This document shows positions 30,459-39,973 of a DNA stretch of 64,000 nt, in pieces. Source of the stretch: an uncultured Aquimarina sp. (GTDB lineage: Bacteria; Bacteroidota; Bacteroidia; Flavobacteriales; Flavobacteriaceae); NCBI GenBank assembly GCA_947489685.1, contig CANLEM010000004.1:418698-482697 (forward strand), in the 5' to 3' direction. The notes beneath the pieces are model-generated. The model ran no database searches and was not told the DNA's origin. It saw nothing but the letters and a program-made list of their open reading frames with translations. The first letter of the stretch is position 1; the number at the start of each line of letters is the position of its first letter. A program made the translations under genes and the position numbers.

Positions 30459-30929
30459 ATGAAGAAATTTCTATTATTATCAACAATATTTTTACTCTGT
30501 ATTGCGTGTTCATTTTCTGAAAAACCAAAATTTAAATACATTGATAACCTTTTGGTTAAAAAAGTTGGTTTGCGTGATATAACACTTAAAGCTGATGCTG
30601 TTTTTAACAACCCAAACCATCTAAGTGGAAAATTATCTATAGAGGACATTCATGTTTTTGTTGATAACATTGATATTGGAACTATTTCATCTCAAGAATT
30701 TGAAGTTCCTGCAAAGGAAGAGTTTTCAATTCCGTTAGAAGGCACTTTCTCCCTTTCTAAAATATATGAAGAAAATAAAAACGGTCTTCTTGGAAGTGTT
30801 CTAAAAGTTATTCAAACCGATTCTTTAAACATACAATATAAAGGTGTTATCCGGTATCATCTGGCAAATTTTTCATACCCATATGAGATCAACAAAGAAC
30901 AAAAAATATCATTAAAACAACGCCGATAA
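30459..30929 (+). CDS. LEA type 2 (WHy-like) lipoprotein
   Basis: The 156-residue protein has a lipoprotein signal ending in LLCIAC (Cys 17). The body has the beta-sandwich pattern of LEA14/WHy domains: DITLKADAVFNNPNHLSGKLS and VDNIDIGTISSQEFEVPA. The role is unknown; an envelope stress role is a guess. It is two bases upstream of ribD, so the two are co-transcribed. Confidence 0.8.
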   Translation: MKKFLLLSTIFLLCIACSFSEKPKFKYIDNLLVKKVGLRDITLKADAVFNNPNHLSGKLSIEDIHVFVDNIDIGTISSQEFEVPAKEEFSIPLEGTFSLSKIYEENKNGLLGSVLKVIQTDSLNIQYKGVIRYHLANFSYPYEINKEQKISLKQRR

Positions 30930-30931
30930 TT

Positions 30932-31969
30932 ATGCATGGAAAATACATACAAAGATGTATTCAACTCGCTAAAAATGGACTAGGGACAACCTCCCCAAAC
31001 CCATTGGTGGGCAGTGTAGTGGTGCATAACAACAAAGTGATCGGCGAAGGATGGCATTATCAATCTGGACAACCTCATGCAGAGGTAAACGCTATAAACT
31101 CTGTTAAAGACACCTCGCTACTAAAAGAAGCTACCATTTATGTAAGCCTAGAACCTTGTAGTCATCACGGAAAAACACCCCCATGTAGTGATCTTATTAT
31201 CGAAAAAGGGATAAAAAAAGTAGTAATCGGTACCATCGATACTTTTACCAAAGTATCAGGCTCAGGAATACAAAAATTAATGAATGCTGGCTGCGATGTG
31301 ATTGTAGGAGTTCTAGAAAAAGAATGCCAAGAACTTAACAAGAGATTTTTTACGTTTCATAATAAAAAAAGGCCCTACATCATTTTAAAATGGGCAGAAA
31401 CTAAGAATGGATTTATAGCACCAAAGGTTAGTAAAAAAAGAGAACCGGTTTGGATTACGAACACAGAAAGCAGACAACTCGTGCACAAGTGGCGTGCCGA
31501 AGAACAGGCTATTTTGGTCGGTAGTACAACTGTTATCAAAGACAACCCAAGCCTCACTACCAGAGATTGGCCCGGCCAGCATCCTACGCGAATTGTTATA
31601 GATCGATCTAATAATATCCCTGCAAACTCTTCGGTTCTTGACAACAAAACAGATACAATTATCATCACTTCTGAAAAAAATAAAAAAAATAATACCGACC
31701 TAACCATCTACGAAACTGTTAGTACTACAAATAATATTGCAGAAGAAATCTGCTCAATTCTCTATCGACATAATATTCAATCTGTAATTGTTGAAGGTGG
31801 CCAACAAACAATCAATGCATTTATTAATAAAAAACTTTGGGATGAAGCTAGGGTTTTTATAGGAAATACTACATTTGAAGCGGGGATAGAAGCACCAAAA
31901 TTGCAAGCAAAATTAGTAGCCGAAAAGCAAATAATGAAAGACACTCTAAAAACATATCGAAATGATTAA
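30932..31969 (+). CDS. ribD: Bifunctional diaminohydroxyphosphoribosylaminopyrimidine deaminase / reductase
   Basis: It performs steps two and three of riboflavin synthesis. The deaminase domain (about 1-140) has the zinc ligands in HAEVNAI and CSHHGKTPPC and the GTTSPNPLVGSVV start. The reductase domain (about 145-345) has ILKWAETKNGFIA, TTVIKDNPSLTTRDWPG and VIVEGGQQTINAF. The end overlaps the HAD gene by 8 bases. Confidence 0.96.
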   Translation: MHGKYIQRCIQLAKNGLGTTSPNPLVGSVVVHNNKVIGEGWHYQSGQPHAEVNAINSVKDTSLLKEATIYVSLEPCSHHGKTPPCSDLIIEKGIKKVVIGTIDTFTKVSGSGIQKLMNAGCDVIVGVLEKECQELNKRFFTFHNKKRPYIILKWAETKNGFIAPKVSKKREPVWITNTESRQLVHKWRAEEQAILVGSTTVIKDNPSLTTRDWPGQHPTRIVIDRSNNIPANSSVLDNKTDTIIITSEKNKKNNTDLTIYETVSTTNNIAEEICSILYRHNIQSVIVEGGQQTINAFINKKLWDEARVFIGNTTFEAGIEAPKLQAKLVAEKQIMKDTLKTYRND

Positions 31970-32570
31970 AACATTAATTTTTGATTTTGGAGATGTTTTT
32001 ATAAACCTTGACAAAACCGCAACGGCAAAAGCACTCTTAAAACTGGGAGCTTTTGAGATGAGCCCAGAAATTGTAAAAACCAACAACCAATATGAGGTAG
32101 GACAAATCTCTACTCAAGAATTCATTCAAACATATCAAGACATTTTGCCCAAGGCTACAAAAAAGGAACTTATTGATGCATGGAACGCTATTTTACTCGA
32201 TTTCCCCAAGCATCGATTTGATTTTATTCAAAAATTAGCTTCAAAACGAGAATACAAATTAATCTTATTGAGCAACACCAATGAACTCCACATCCAATGG
32301 ATTAAGAAAAATGTTGCCTTTTATGAAGATTTCAAATCTTCTTTTGATGCTTTTTACCTATCACACGAAATTCATTTAAGAAAACCTAGTGCGGCTATTT
32401 TTAAGTTTGTTTTGGATCAACATCAAATCAATCCTTCAGAAACAATTTTTATTGATGACACCAAAGAAAATACGGATTCGGCTATAAAAACAGGGATTCA
32501 TACATGGAACAACAATCCCAAAACAGAAGATATTACAAACCTATTTACTATAAAATCTAATTTATTTTGA
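31962..32570 (+). CDS. HAD family hydrolase (YihX-like)
   Basis: The 202-residue protein has nucleophile Asp8 in LIFDFGDVFINLD, motif II LLSNTNELH, motif III lysine in LRKPSAAIF, and motif IV IFIDDTKEN. The small helical cap resembles HAD-IA phosphatases such as YihX (glucose-1-phosphate phosphatase). The substrate is unknown. It overlaps ribD by 8 bases and could be a phosphatase linked to riboflavin synthesis, whose dephosphorylation step often lacks an assigned enzyme; this is inference. Confidence 0.85.
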   Translation: MIKTLIFDFGDVFINLDKTATAKALLKLGAFEMSPEIVKTNNQYEVGQISTQEFIQTYQDILPKATKKELIDAWNAILLDFPKHRFDFIQKLASKREYKLILLSNTNELHIQWIKKNVAFYEDFKSSFDAFYLSHEIHLRKPSAAIFKFVLDQHQINPSETIFIDDTKENTDSAIKTGIHTWNNNPKTEDITNLFTIKSNLF

Positions 32571-33442
32571 TCTATTTAATTCTTAGCATCCTGGCATCGA
32601 GTTTAATTTTTGTCATTTTTAAACTTTTTGTGAAATATAATGTAGATACACTACAAGCTATAATCATAAATTACATTGTAGCTTCGATATCAGGAATGAT
32701 TGCTTATTCTGAACCTGTAAGCCTAAGCTACATCTCTGACCAAGGATGGTTTTATGGTGCTATGGTTTTGGGCGTGATTTTTATATCTGTATTCAATCTA
32801 ATGGCGATCACCACACAAAAAAACGGATTATCGGTAGCGGCAGTAGCTACAAAAATGAGCTTGGCAATCCCTATTATATTTGGCATTATCGTGTATCACG
32901 AAAGCACAGGGGTTTTAAAAATTGTTGGGATTATTATAGCATTAGTAGCCGTTTATCTGACTTCGATGAAAAGTGCCGAAGGAATATCTATTACCAAAGA
33001 AAATTTAATTTTCCCTTTATTAGTTTTTCTCGGGAGCGGAATTATTGACACCAGTCTTAAATTTTTTGAAACTAATTATGTTGCTCAAAATGATGTCCCC
33101 ATTTTTTCGGCTACCATTTTTGGATTTGCTGCAATTGTAGGAATATTAACCTTACTCTATAAACTTATAAAAGGATCTTTGCGATTATCGATTAAAAATA
33201 TCATTGCCGGAATTGGGTTAGGAGTCCCTAACTATTTCTCTATTTACTTTTTGATAAAAGCATTACGCTATGAAAACATAGATAGCTCTACCATATTTAC
33301 AATAAACAACGTAGCGATTCTTTTAGTTTCTACTCTTGCCGGAATCCTGCTTTTTAAAGAACGATTAATTCTTAAAAATTGGATAGGTATTGCTTTAGCT
33401 ATTCTTAGTATTATTTTAGTTACATTTTCGATGCAAAACTAA
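32567..33442 (+). CDS. EamA/DMT-family transporter
   Basis: The 291-residue inner-membrane protein has about ten hydrophobic helices in two EamA-type halves (each about 140 residues; the second half ends with STLAGILLFKERLILKNWIGIALAILSI). It should export or import a small metabolite; the substrate is unknown. The start is TTG overlapping the HAD stop (TTGA), which indicates a coupled operon. Confidence 0.85.
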   Translation: MIYLILSILASSLIFVIFKLFVKYNVDTLQAIIINYIVASISGMIAYSEPVSLSYISDQGWFYGAMVLGVIFISVFNLMAITTQKNGLSVAAVATKMSLAIPIIFGIIVYHESTGVLKIVGIIIALVAVYLTSMKSAEGISITKENLIFPLLVFLGSGIIDTSLKFFETNYVAQNDVPIFSATIFGFAAIVGILTLLYKLIKGSLRLSIKNIIAGIGLGVPNYFSIYFLIKALRYENIDSSTIFTINNVAILLVSTLAGILLFKERLILKNWIGIALAILSIILVTFSMQN

Positions 33443-33446
33443 CTGT

Positions 33447-34061
33447 TTGGAAAACAAAGATACTTATAGAACCATTGATGCAGTAAGCGAAGAAACTCTT
33501 TTCAAGGATCGAAATAGTAAGTTTTTCGGATATGCTTTTCCTATTACTTCTGAAGAAGAGGTAAAATCAATTATAGAGGGCTTAATAAAGCAACACCATT
33601 CTGCACGACACTGGTGCTATGCATGGCAAATAGGGACCGAAAATATAAAGTATAGAGCAAATGATGATGGAGAGCCATCTAACTCTGCAGGACAACCCAT
33701 ATATGGGCAAATTCAATCTTTTGATGTCACTAACATATTAATAGTGGTGGTTCGATATTTTGGGGGCACCAAATTAGGAGTTGGAGGACTAATAAATGCC
33801 TATAAAACCGCTGCGCAACTCGCTCTTGAAAGCTCTAAAATTATCCAAAAGACTATTGACAAAAAATTTGTTCTTATTTTCGAATACAAAGACATGAACA
33901 AAGTGATGCGAATCATAAAAGAACACAATCTCAATATTGTTAAACAGGAGCTTGAATTGAGTTGCAAAATTTACATTTCGGTTAGAAAAAACATAGTTGA
34001 TAAAATAAAAGATGTTTTTTCCCCGTTGTACGAGGTAGAAATTAAACAAGTAGAGAATTAA
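33447..34061 (+). CDS. YigZ/IMPACT family protein
   Basis: The 204-residue protein shows the UPF0029 N-terminal domain with ARHWCYAWQIG, RANDDGEPSNSAGQPI and VVRYFGGTKLGVGGLINAYK, plus the small C-terminal DUF1949-like domain (from about 140). It is the IMPACT homologue family, whose bacterial role is unclear. The start is TTG, four bases after the DMT gene. Its stop overlaps the stop of the convergent thioesterase by 4 bases. Confidence 0.9.
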   Translation: MENKDTYRTIDAVSEETLFKDRNSKFFGYAFPITSEEEVKSIIEGLIKQHHSARHWCYAWQIGTENIKYRANDDGEPSNSAGQPIYGQIQSFDVTNILIVVVRYFGGTKLGVGGLINAYKTAAQLALESSKIIQKTIDKKFVLIFEYKDMNKVMRIIKEHNLNIVKQELELSCKIYISVRKNIVDKIKDVFSPLYEVEIKQVEN

Positions 34062-34462
34062 TAGTTGTTTATTTTATCAAGCAAATAAGAGGGACACTGA
34101 ATAGGTTTTCTTGTTTCACTATTAACAAAGACCAAAATTGTAGATGCTGTAGTTATTAGTTCTTGTTGACCATTAAAAATCTCATAATCAAAAATGATTT
34201 TAACCGTAGGAATTTTCTTCAAAGAAGTTTTAACAGTCAATTCATCGTCGAAGAAGGCAGATTTCTTAAATTTAAAGTCTAAAGTAAACACTGGAAGCAT
34301 AATACCATTTTCTTCCATCGATTTATATGAAATCCCTAATCGGGATAGCCAATCAATTCGTGCTAATTCTAAGTACTGAGCATAGTTACCGTGATGAACA
34401 ACCCCCATCTGATCGGTTTCGGAATAACGTACTTTTAATTTAGTATTTGAAGTGATTAACAT
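34058..34462 (-). CDS. Acyl-CoA thioesterase, 4HBT/YbgC type
   Basis: The 134-residue hot-dog-fold protein has the catalytic YbgC-type motif SETDQMGVVHHGNYAQYLE (about 13-31), where the Asp is the active-site residue, and AFFDDELTVKT. It hydrolyses acyl-CoA or acyl-ACP thioesters, chain length unknown. It runs convergently into yigZ. Confidence 0.9.
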   Translation of the reverse strand: MLITSNTKLKVRYSETDQMGVVHHGNYAQYLELARIDWLSRLGISYKSMEENGIMLPVFTLDFKFKKSAFFDDELTVKTSLKKIPTVKIIFDYEIFNGQQELITTASTILVFVNSETRKPIQCPSYLLDKINNY

Positions 34463-34659
34463 ATATTATATAGAATGATTATTAACAATATCGAAAGTAG
34501 GACTATTAAATTATGCAAAAAAAATAATTAAAATTCAACCCCTAAATCGTTTTTTTTTTACATTTTTTGTTCACATATTTGTCATGCGAAAACAGTAAGG
34601 AGTTTTTTCAAGCAATTTCTTTTAATAACCTAGTAAAAATAGTAAATCTAACCACTCGA

Positions 34660-36087
34660 ATGAATGTAACTGCGCAATCGGTTTGGGATAATTGCCTATC
34701 TTTTATAGAAGATAACATTACACCACAAGCTTTTAAAACTTGGTTTGAACCTATCAAGGCTGTAAAACTTACAGATGGCGCTTTAAGTATTCAAGTACCT
34801 AGTAAGTTTTTTTATGAGTGGCTAGAAGAGCATTATGTAAATTTGCTCAAGGTATCTCTTACTCGTGAATTAGGAGAAACCGCCAAACTGGTATATGTTA
34901 TCAAAATGGAAAACACCTATGGTAACAAAAAACCATTTACCGAAAAAATCCCTAGTGCAAATCGCACTGCTGTTAACTCTCAAGAAGTTGATGTACCTAT
35001 AAAAAGTAAAAATCCCGAATTAAAAAATCCTTTTGTGATTCCTGGGATTCGAAACGTAAAAATAGAATCTCAACTAAATCCAAGTTACAATTTCGAGAAT
35101 TTTCTAGAAGGTGATTCTAATAGACTTGCTCGTTCTGCAGGTATGGCTGTAGCAAATAAACCTGGAGGAACCTCTTTTAACCCATTATTAATCTTTGGAG
35201 GGGTTGGACTCGGAAAAACACATCTAGCCCATGCTATTGGTGTGAACATAAAAGACAATTACCCAGAGAAAACTGTACTTTATATCTCTGCAGAAAAATT
35301 CACACAACAATATATAGAATCTGTAAAAAAGAATAATAGAAATGATTTTATCCATTTTTACCAGATTATAGACGTACTTATTGTTGATGATATACAATTA
35401 TTATCCGGTAAAGCCGGAACTCAAGATGTATTCTTTCACATATTTAATCATTTGCACCAAAATGGTAAGCAGGTTATTCTAACTAGTGACAAGGCACCTG
35501 TAGATATGCAAGATATCGAACAGAGATTACTTTCTCGTTTTAAATGGGGATTATCTGCCGAGTTGCATCAACCAGATTTTGAAACCAGAGTTTCTATAAT
35601 CAAAAACAAACTATATCGTGACGGTGTTGAAATGCCCGAAGAGATTGTGGAATTCCTGGCTAACAATATTAAAACTAATATCCGAGAATTAGAAGGTGCT
35701 ATCATTTCTTTAATCGCACATTCTTCTTTCAACAAAAAAGATATTACTATTGATCTCGCAAAGGCTATTGTAGATAATTATGTCAAAAACACTAAGCGCG
35801 AAGTATCGATTGACTATATCCAAAAAGTAGTAAGCGATTATTTCCAGATGGATGTAGAAACACTTCAGTCCAAAACACGTAAACGACACATCGTACAAGC
35901 GAGACAATTGGCTATGTTTTTTGCAAAAAAACTTACCAAAGCCTCTTTGGCGAGTATCGGGACTCAAATAGGAAAAAGAGATCATGCTACGGTATTACAT
36001 GCATGCAAAACTGTAGACAATCTTTCTTCTACTGACAAACAATTTAGAAAATACGTCGAAGATTTAGGAAAAAAGCTCACTCTGTAA
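34660..36087 (+). CDS. dnaA: Chromosomal replication initiator DnaA
   Basis: The 475-residue AAA+ initiator has domain I (SVWDNCLSFIEDNITPQAFKTWFEPI), a linker to about 135, Walker A FGGVGLGKTHLAHAIG, Walker B VLIVDDIQLLSGK, and domain IV with the DnaA-box recognition helix region RDHATVLHACKTV. The ATG at 34660 is chosen because family members begin at MNVTAQSVW or near it; the frame is open further upstream without homology. No clear cluster of DnaA boxes is visible in the 200 bases before it. Confidence 0.97.
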   Translation: MNVTAQSVWDNCLSFIEDNITPQAFKTWFEPIKAVKLTDGALSIQVPSKFFYEWLEEHYVNLLKVSLTRELGETAKLVYVIKMENTYGNKKPFTEKIPSANRTAVNSQEVDVPIKSKNPELKNPFVIPGIRNVKIESQLNPSYNFENFLEGDSNRLARSAGMAVANKPGGTSFNPLLIFGGVGLGKTHLAHAIGVNIKDNYPEKTVLYISAEKFTQQYIESVKKNNRNDFIHFYQIIDVLIVDDIQLLSGKAGTQDVFFHIFNHLHQNGKQVILTSDKAPVDMQDIEQRLLSRFKWGLSAELHQPDFETRVSIIKNKLYRDGVEMPEEIVEFLANNIKTNIRELEGAIISLIAHSSFNKKDITIDLAKAIVDNYVKNTKREVSIDYIQKVVSDYFQMDVETLQSKTRKRHIVQARQLAMFFAKKLTKASLASIGTQIGKRDHATVLHACKTVDNLSSTDKQFRKYVEDLGKKLTL

Positions 36088-36102
36088 AACCCTCTTATCA
36101 GA

Positions 36103-36567
36103 ATGAAAATCAAAATTCTAATGGTATGTTTAGGCAATATCTGCAGATCCCCATTGGCAGAAGGCATTCTAAAATCCAAATTAGATCCTAACAAATTTAT
36201 AGTCTCTTCATCGGGCACTAGTAATTATCATATTGGTGGTTCTCCCGATCAACGCTCTATACAAGTTGCACAAAAATACAACATTGATATTACCGATCAA
36301 AAAGCAGCGCAATTTATAGCAAGTGATTTTGATACTTATGATCTAATATATGCAATGGACAACTCTAATTATCAAAACATTTTAAAACTTGCAAAGAAAG
36401 ATCAAGACAAGACCAAGGTCAAACTTATCCTTAATGAACTCTACCCCAATGACAATTTGGATGTTCCTGATCCTTACTATGGTGGAGCACAAGGTTTTGA
36501 AGATGTATTTCAAATGCTAGACAAGGCCTGCGATATGATTGTTACTCAATTCAAAGAACATCATTAA
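36103..36567 (+). CDS. Low-molecular-weight protein-tyrosine phosphatase
   Basis: The 154-residue protein has the P-loop CLGNICR (C9 nucleophile, R15) at the N-terminus and the general acid Asp in DVPDPYYGG. These enzymes act on phosphotyrosine, often within capsule regulation, but no tyrosine kinase is next to it. It follows dnaA by 15 bases, an order often seen in Flavobacteriaceae. Confidence 0.94.
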   Translation: MKIKILMVCLGNICRSPLAEGILKSKLDPNKFIVSSSGTSNYHIGGSPDQRSIQVAQKYNIDITDQKAAQFIASDFDTYDLIYAMDNSNYQNILKLAKKDQDKTKVKLILNELYPNDNLDVPDPYYGGAQGFEDVFQMLDKACDMIVTQFKEHH

Positions 36568-36674
36568 CATTTTTGGAGATAAAGTTTTTGTATATTTAGA
36601 ATTCTATATATGCATTCATATTTTAAAACAATATAGATCAAACCCGCTTAAACAACTAAGTTATCTTAAAACCT

Positions 36675-37406
36675 ATGGAACTTAAACCCCTAGATCCCAA
36701 AGGAAAACTATACTTAATCCCAACTAGATTAGGAGATGATGTCCCCTTAGAAGTTCTACCTATTTCTATAAAAAAAGTACTTGAACAGGTCAACCACTAC
36801 ATTGTTGAAAACGAAAAACCTGCGAGAAGATTTATTAAAAAAGTAAGTCCTAGCAAGTCTCAACGTTCGCTAGTGATCCAAACGGTTAATAAATATACTG
36901 ACTCTTCAGAAATACCCGCTTATCTCTCTCCGTGTTTAAACGGAGAATCTATTGGGCTAATGTCTGATGCAGGTTGCCCTGGTATTGCAGACCCAGGAGC
37001 CGAAGTAATCAAAATAGCTCACGAGAAAGGCATAAAAGTTATCCCTCTAGTAGGACCATCCTCTATACTACTCGCTATGATGAGTAGCGGAATGAACGGA
37101 CAAAGTTTCACATTTAATGGCTACCTTCCTATCGATAAAGCAGACAGGAAATCAACTATTAAACAACTAGAAAAGGTATCACTGGAAAAAAATCAAGCAC
37201 AAATTTTTATTGAAACTCCATACAGAAACGACAAGATGTTTGCAGATCTCAAAACCATACTTCACCCTAATACACATTTATGTATTGCAAGCGATATAAC
37301 ACTTACTACAGAGTTTATAACTACAAAGAAAATGAGTGAGTGGCAAAAGGAAGAGATAGATCTTCATAAAAGACCTACCATTTATATTATCCAAAGAGAT
37401 TATTAA
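36675..37406 (+). CDS. SAM-dependent methyltransferase of the tetrapyrrole methylase (RsmI-like) fold
   Basis: The 243-residue protein has KLYLIPTRLGDD at the start, GLMSDAGCPGIADPGAEVI as the glycine-rich block typical of RsmI, VPLVGPSSI-like IPLVGPSSILLAM, and FIETPYRN. RsmI 2'-O-methylates C1402 of 16S rRNA; this protein is a divergent short relative, so the target is not assured. It stands after the phosphatase gene with a 107-base gap. Confidence 0.85.
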   Translation: MELKPLDPKGKLYLIPTRLGDDVPLEVLPISIKKVLEQVNHYIVENEKPARRFIKKVSPSKSQRSLVIQTVNKYTDSSEIPAYLSPCLNGESIGLMSDAGCPGIADPGAEVIKIAHEKGIKVIPLVGPSSILLAMMSSGMNGQSFTFNGYLPIDKADRKSTIKQLEKVSLEKNQAQIFIETPYRNDKMFADLKTILHPNTHLCIASDITLTTEFITTKKMSEWQKEEIDLHKRPTIYIIQRDY

Positions 37407-37415
37407 TTTATCTAA

Positions 37416-38060
37416 CTAGATAGCCTTTGCTTTTCTATTAGGCAATACAAAAGAAGTATCGTACCCCCCAAATCGCTTCATATAATAGCGAATTGTAGTA
37501 CCAAAGGCATCAGCAAATCCCTCAACACCACCACTGCGCAGATATCTTTTCACAGCATTTGGACCCGCAAGATGTGCAGCAGCAAGAATTCCAGACTCGG
37601 TAACCTCTACACCATTCATTGTTTTGCCAACAAACCACTTGATATCTCTACGTAAAACCCATTTATTTCTAGATGTATACGCATAAAATGCTTTTTCCTG
37701 AAGTGCCGGGTTAGCTAAAAAATCATTCTTATTTACATTCTTAACACCAATAAGAGCCAAAGTACCTTTACCAAATTGATATTTACCCATGTAACCAAAT
37801 TGATTAACAACCCCATAATCCCCTCTTGATTCTTTAAAAGCAAGTGCTTCTTTAAACCCTATATAAGATTTACCAAGCTCAGGAGATACATTTACTACAC
37901 TGCTCTCCTCTATTTCATTAAAATTAGGTGCGATATAGTACAAATCCAAACCTGCTGTACTATAAGATGTAAGATCTAAGCTTTCTTTTGTTGTAAAACT
38001 TAACAAAAGTATCCCCCCAATTGTAAGTAATATAGATAATCCTATTATCTTCTTTATCAT
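37416..38060 (-). CDS. Membrane-anchored lytic-transglycosylase-like protein
   Basis: The 214-residue protein has a hydrophobic N-terminal signal or anchor (MIKKIIGLSILLTIGGILLL), a short spacer, then from about residue 75 a lysozyme-like domain: the glutamate in FKESRGDYG, GYMGKYQFGKGTL and AAAHLAGPNAVKRYL. It probably cleaves or binds peptidoglycan in the periplasm. The ATG at 38060 is used because it starts the signal sequence; the longer frame starts with TTG inside the promoter element. Confidence 0.8.
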   Translation of the reverse strand: MIKKIIGLSILLTIGGILLLSFTTKESLDLTSYSTAGLDLYYIAPNFNEIEESSVVNVSPELGKSYIGFKEALAFKESRGDYGVVNQFGYMGKYQFGKGTLALIGVKNVNKNDFLANPALQEKAFYAYTSRNKWVLRRDIKWFVGKTMNGVEVTESGILAAAHLAGPNAVKRYLRSGGVEGFADAFGTTIRYYMKRFGGYDTSFVLPNRKAKAI

Positions 38061-38120
38061 ATAAAAAATTTCTAAGTAGCCACTTAAAAAGTGTTCCCCT
38101 CTACTTAAATTTTTGCCGTG

Positions 38121-38128
38121 CAAAGATA
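38121..38128 (-). promoter_or_regulatory. -7 promoter element of the lytic-transglycosylase-like gene
   Basis: The minus strand reads TATCTTTG (TAnnTTTG), about 60 bases upstream of the ATG. The intervening leader is unstructured as far as can be seen. A CAAA at 38155 would give too long a spacer for a -33 element. Confidence 0.45.
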
Positions 38129-38412
38129 CGGCTTTTTTTGGATTATCGTCCTATCAAATGTTAAAACTATTATAATGCTGAAAAACAGATATTTACGTAT
38201 TTAAAACATCAAAAAAAAGGTTAAAAAAGGCCTTAAAAAAGAAGAATTGAGTATTTAAACGTCGAATTAAGCATTTTAGTCGAGTGAAATTGATCATGAA
38301 ATTGCTTTAGTAATTCACAAAAAACACATCATTTTGTTAACAAGTTGATCTCTTTTTTTTGGTGAGATCAAAAAAAAGAGGTTTTTTTCTTACAAAAAAC
38401 CGACTTAGAATT
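38129..38412. other. Intergenic stretch before the mltG 3' end, AT-rich with overlapping hairpins
   Basis: There is no gene in the 352 bases between the neighbouring coding regions. The part from 38345 to 38401 holds two mutually exclusive pairings: TTGATCTC (38345-38352) with GAGATCAA (38364-38371), and CTCTTTTTTTT (38350-38360) with AAAAAAAAGAG (38370-38380). A third weak stem at 38380-38401 is listed as the mltG terminator. Confidence 0.5.
38368..38401 (-). terminator. Possible terminator after mltG
   Basis: In the minus-strand transcript GGTTTTTT pairs with AAAAAACC (8 bp), followed by TCTTTTTTTT. The stem is A/T-rich and weak, so this is only a candidate. Confidence 0.4.
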
Positions 38413-39456
38413 TTACCGTTTTATACCCTGTTTGTTTATCCAGTTTACATACTGTTTTTTGTTACGATTATGCTGCGCAAGTGTTTTTGCAAATTTATGA
38501 TATCCCATATGCTCCACATTAGCTACAAAGAAGTAGTACTCATGTTTCTCATAATTAAGTACTGCGTTTATAGAAGAAATATCAGGCATCGTTATTGGTC
38601 CCGGAGGTAATGCAGCATATTTATAGGTGTTATACGGACTATCTAACTCCAAATCTTTATACAAAACACGTTTAATAACTGTGCTCCAATCATCACGATG
38701 TTTTTTAATTGCATAGATTACCGTAGGATCGGCATCTAATTTCCAACCATTGGTATACCTATTCATATACACCCCCGCCACTCTTGGACGTTCATCCACC
38801 TTAGCCGTTTCTTTTTGAACAATCGAAGCTATTGTCATTACCTGAACAGGAGTTAAACCGATTTCTTTTGCTTTACTTGTTCTTTTTTCGTTCCAAAATC
38901 GCTTGTACTCCTTCAGCATTCGTTCTCGAAATTGCTCTGCAGATGTATTCCAAAAAAACTCATACTTATTAGGAAGATACATAGAAAGAGCCGAATGAGA
39001 AGAAAAACCATTAGCCTGCATAAATGATGAATCTTTAAAAGCGTTTATCAAAGAAATACTGTCTGCCTCAATTTGTTTGGCAATACGCCCTGCCAGATTC
39101 TCTAATCTTTCTTGATTATTAAAACTTACTTGGATAGGAGAATTTTTACTACGTAAAGTATTTATAATTTCGTTATTATTTAATCCCTTTTGTATAACAA
39201 ATCTCCCTGCCTTTATATGATCAACATACCCCTTTCTGCGGGCTATTCTATCAAAACTATAAATGTCTTTTACAAGAGGACTGATTTCCTCGATAAGTTC
39301 GGTATAAGTACCTTCAGTTGGAATGTATACTACAGCTGTTTCGGATTCGAAACTTGTGTTAGGAGAAAAAATTGCCTGATATACATAATACGCAAAAATC
39401 CCTCCGGCCACCAAACCTATTAATACAATGGCTAATAATATTTTTTTAATGTACAT
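38413..39456 (-). CDS. mltG: Endolytic murein transglycosylase MltG
   Basis: It cleaves nascent glycan strands at the inner membrane and sets strand length. The 347-residue protein has one N-terminal membrane helix (about 5-27) and the YceG domain with the catalytic Glu in ASIVQKETAKVDERP, followed by NRYTNGWKLDADPTV and SPYNTYKYAALPPGPI. The gene overlaps the upstream GNAT gene by 11 bases in a dapF-GNAT-mltG operon, joining precursor synthesis with glycan processing. Confidence 0.95.
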   Translation of the reverse strand: MYIKKILLAIVLIGLVAGGIFAYYVYQAIFSPNTSFESETAVVYIPTEGTYTELIEEISPLVKDIYSFDRIARRKGYVDHIKAGRFVIQKGLNNNEIINTLRSKNSPIQVSFNNQERLENLAGRIAKQIEADSISLINAFKDSSFMQANGFSSHSALSMYLPNKYEFFWNTSAEQFRERMLKEYKRFWNEKRTSKAKEIGLTPVQVMTIASIVQKETAKVDERPRVAGVYMNRYTNGWKLDADPTVIYAIKKHRDDWSTVIKRVLYKDLELDSPYNTYKYAALPPGPITMPDISSINAVLNYEKHEYYFFVANVEHMGYHKFAKTLAQHNRNKKQYVNWINKQGIKR

Positions 39457-39973
39457 ATATTAATTGATATAAAAATTCATCTTGATACGAGTCATTTATC
39501 AAGTTCCACTCTTTTTTCACTCCTATTTTAGTAAACCCTTGATTTTCGAACAATTTAACACTTACCATGTTATTTTCAGAAATATTTGCATATAATTGAT
39601 GAAGACGAAGATGGGTTTTTCCATATTTAATGATAAGCTCAAGAGCTTCTGCCCCAAACCCCTTACCTCTATTCTCATCTTCAGCAATAATAATCCCTAC
39701 TCCTGCTCGGTTATGTGTAGGGTCAAAATCAAATAAATCAATAAGTCCTAATAACGCATCATCATTAGAACAAATCACTAATCTCAACTGCTTTATTTCA
39801 TAAATATCTTGGTGAGCATTCTCTAGATATTGTTTAATCAAAAAACGAGAATAAGGTGTTTGAGTAGAACTTACTTCCCAAATTTGCTCGTCATTCTCTA
39901 TGGTATAGATAAAATCAATATCTTCAGGTTCGAGAGCGCGTAAGTATATGTTTTTTCCTTTTAAAGTTAACAT
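39446..39973 (-). CDS. GNAT family N-acetyltransferase (RimJ/RimL-like)
   Basis: The 175-residue protein begins LTLKGKNIYLRALEPEDIDF, typical of the RimJ/RimL subgroup, with the acetyl-CoA motif EDENRGKGFGAEALEL and NISENNMVSVKLFENQGF. The substrate may be a protein N-terminus or a small amine. It overlaps dapF by 7 bases upstream and mltG by 11 downstream. Confidence 0.9.
   Translation of the reverse strand: MLTLKGKNIYLRALEPEDIDFIYTIENDEQIWEVSSTQTPYSRFLIKQYLENAHQDIYEIKQLRLVICSNDDALLGLIDLFDFDPTHNRAGVGIIIAEDENRGKGFGAEALELIIKYGKTHLRLHQLYANISENNMVSVKLFENQGFTKIGVKKEWNLINDSYQDEFLYQLIYVH

Noticed and set aside
34058..34061. Shared TTAA at the ends of yigZ and the thioesterase
   Set aside because: Palindromic overlap of two convergent stop codons is common in compact AT-rich genomes and needs no special function.
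34463..34659. A replication origin next to dnaA
   Set aside because: No cluster of DnaA boxes (TTATNCACA) is visible in the gap; the closest match is a single site with a mismatch. In many Bacteroidetes the origin lies away from dnaA.
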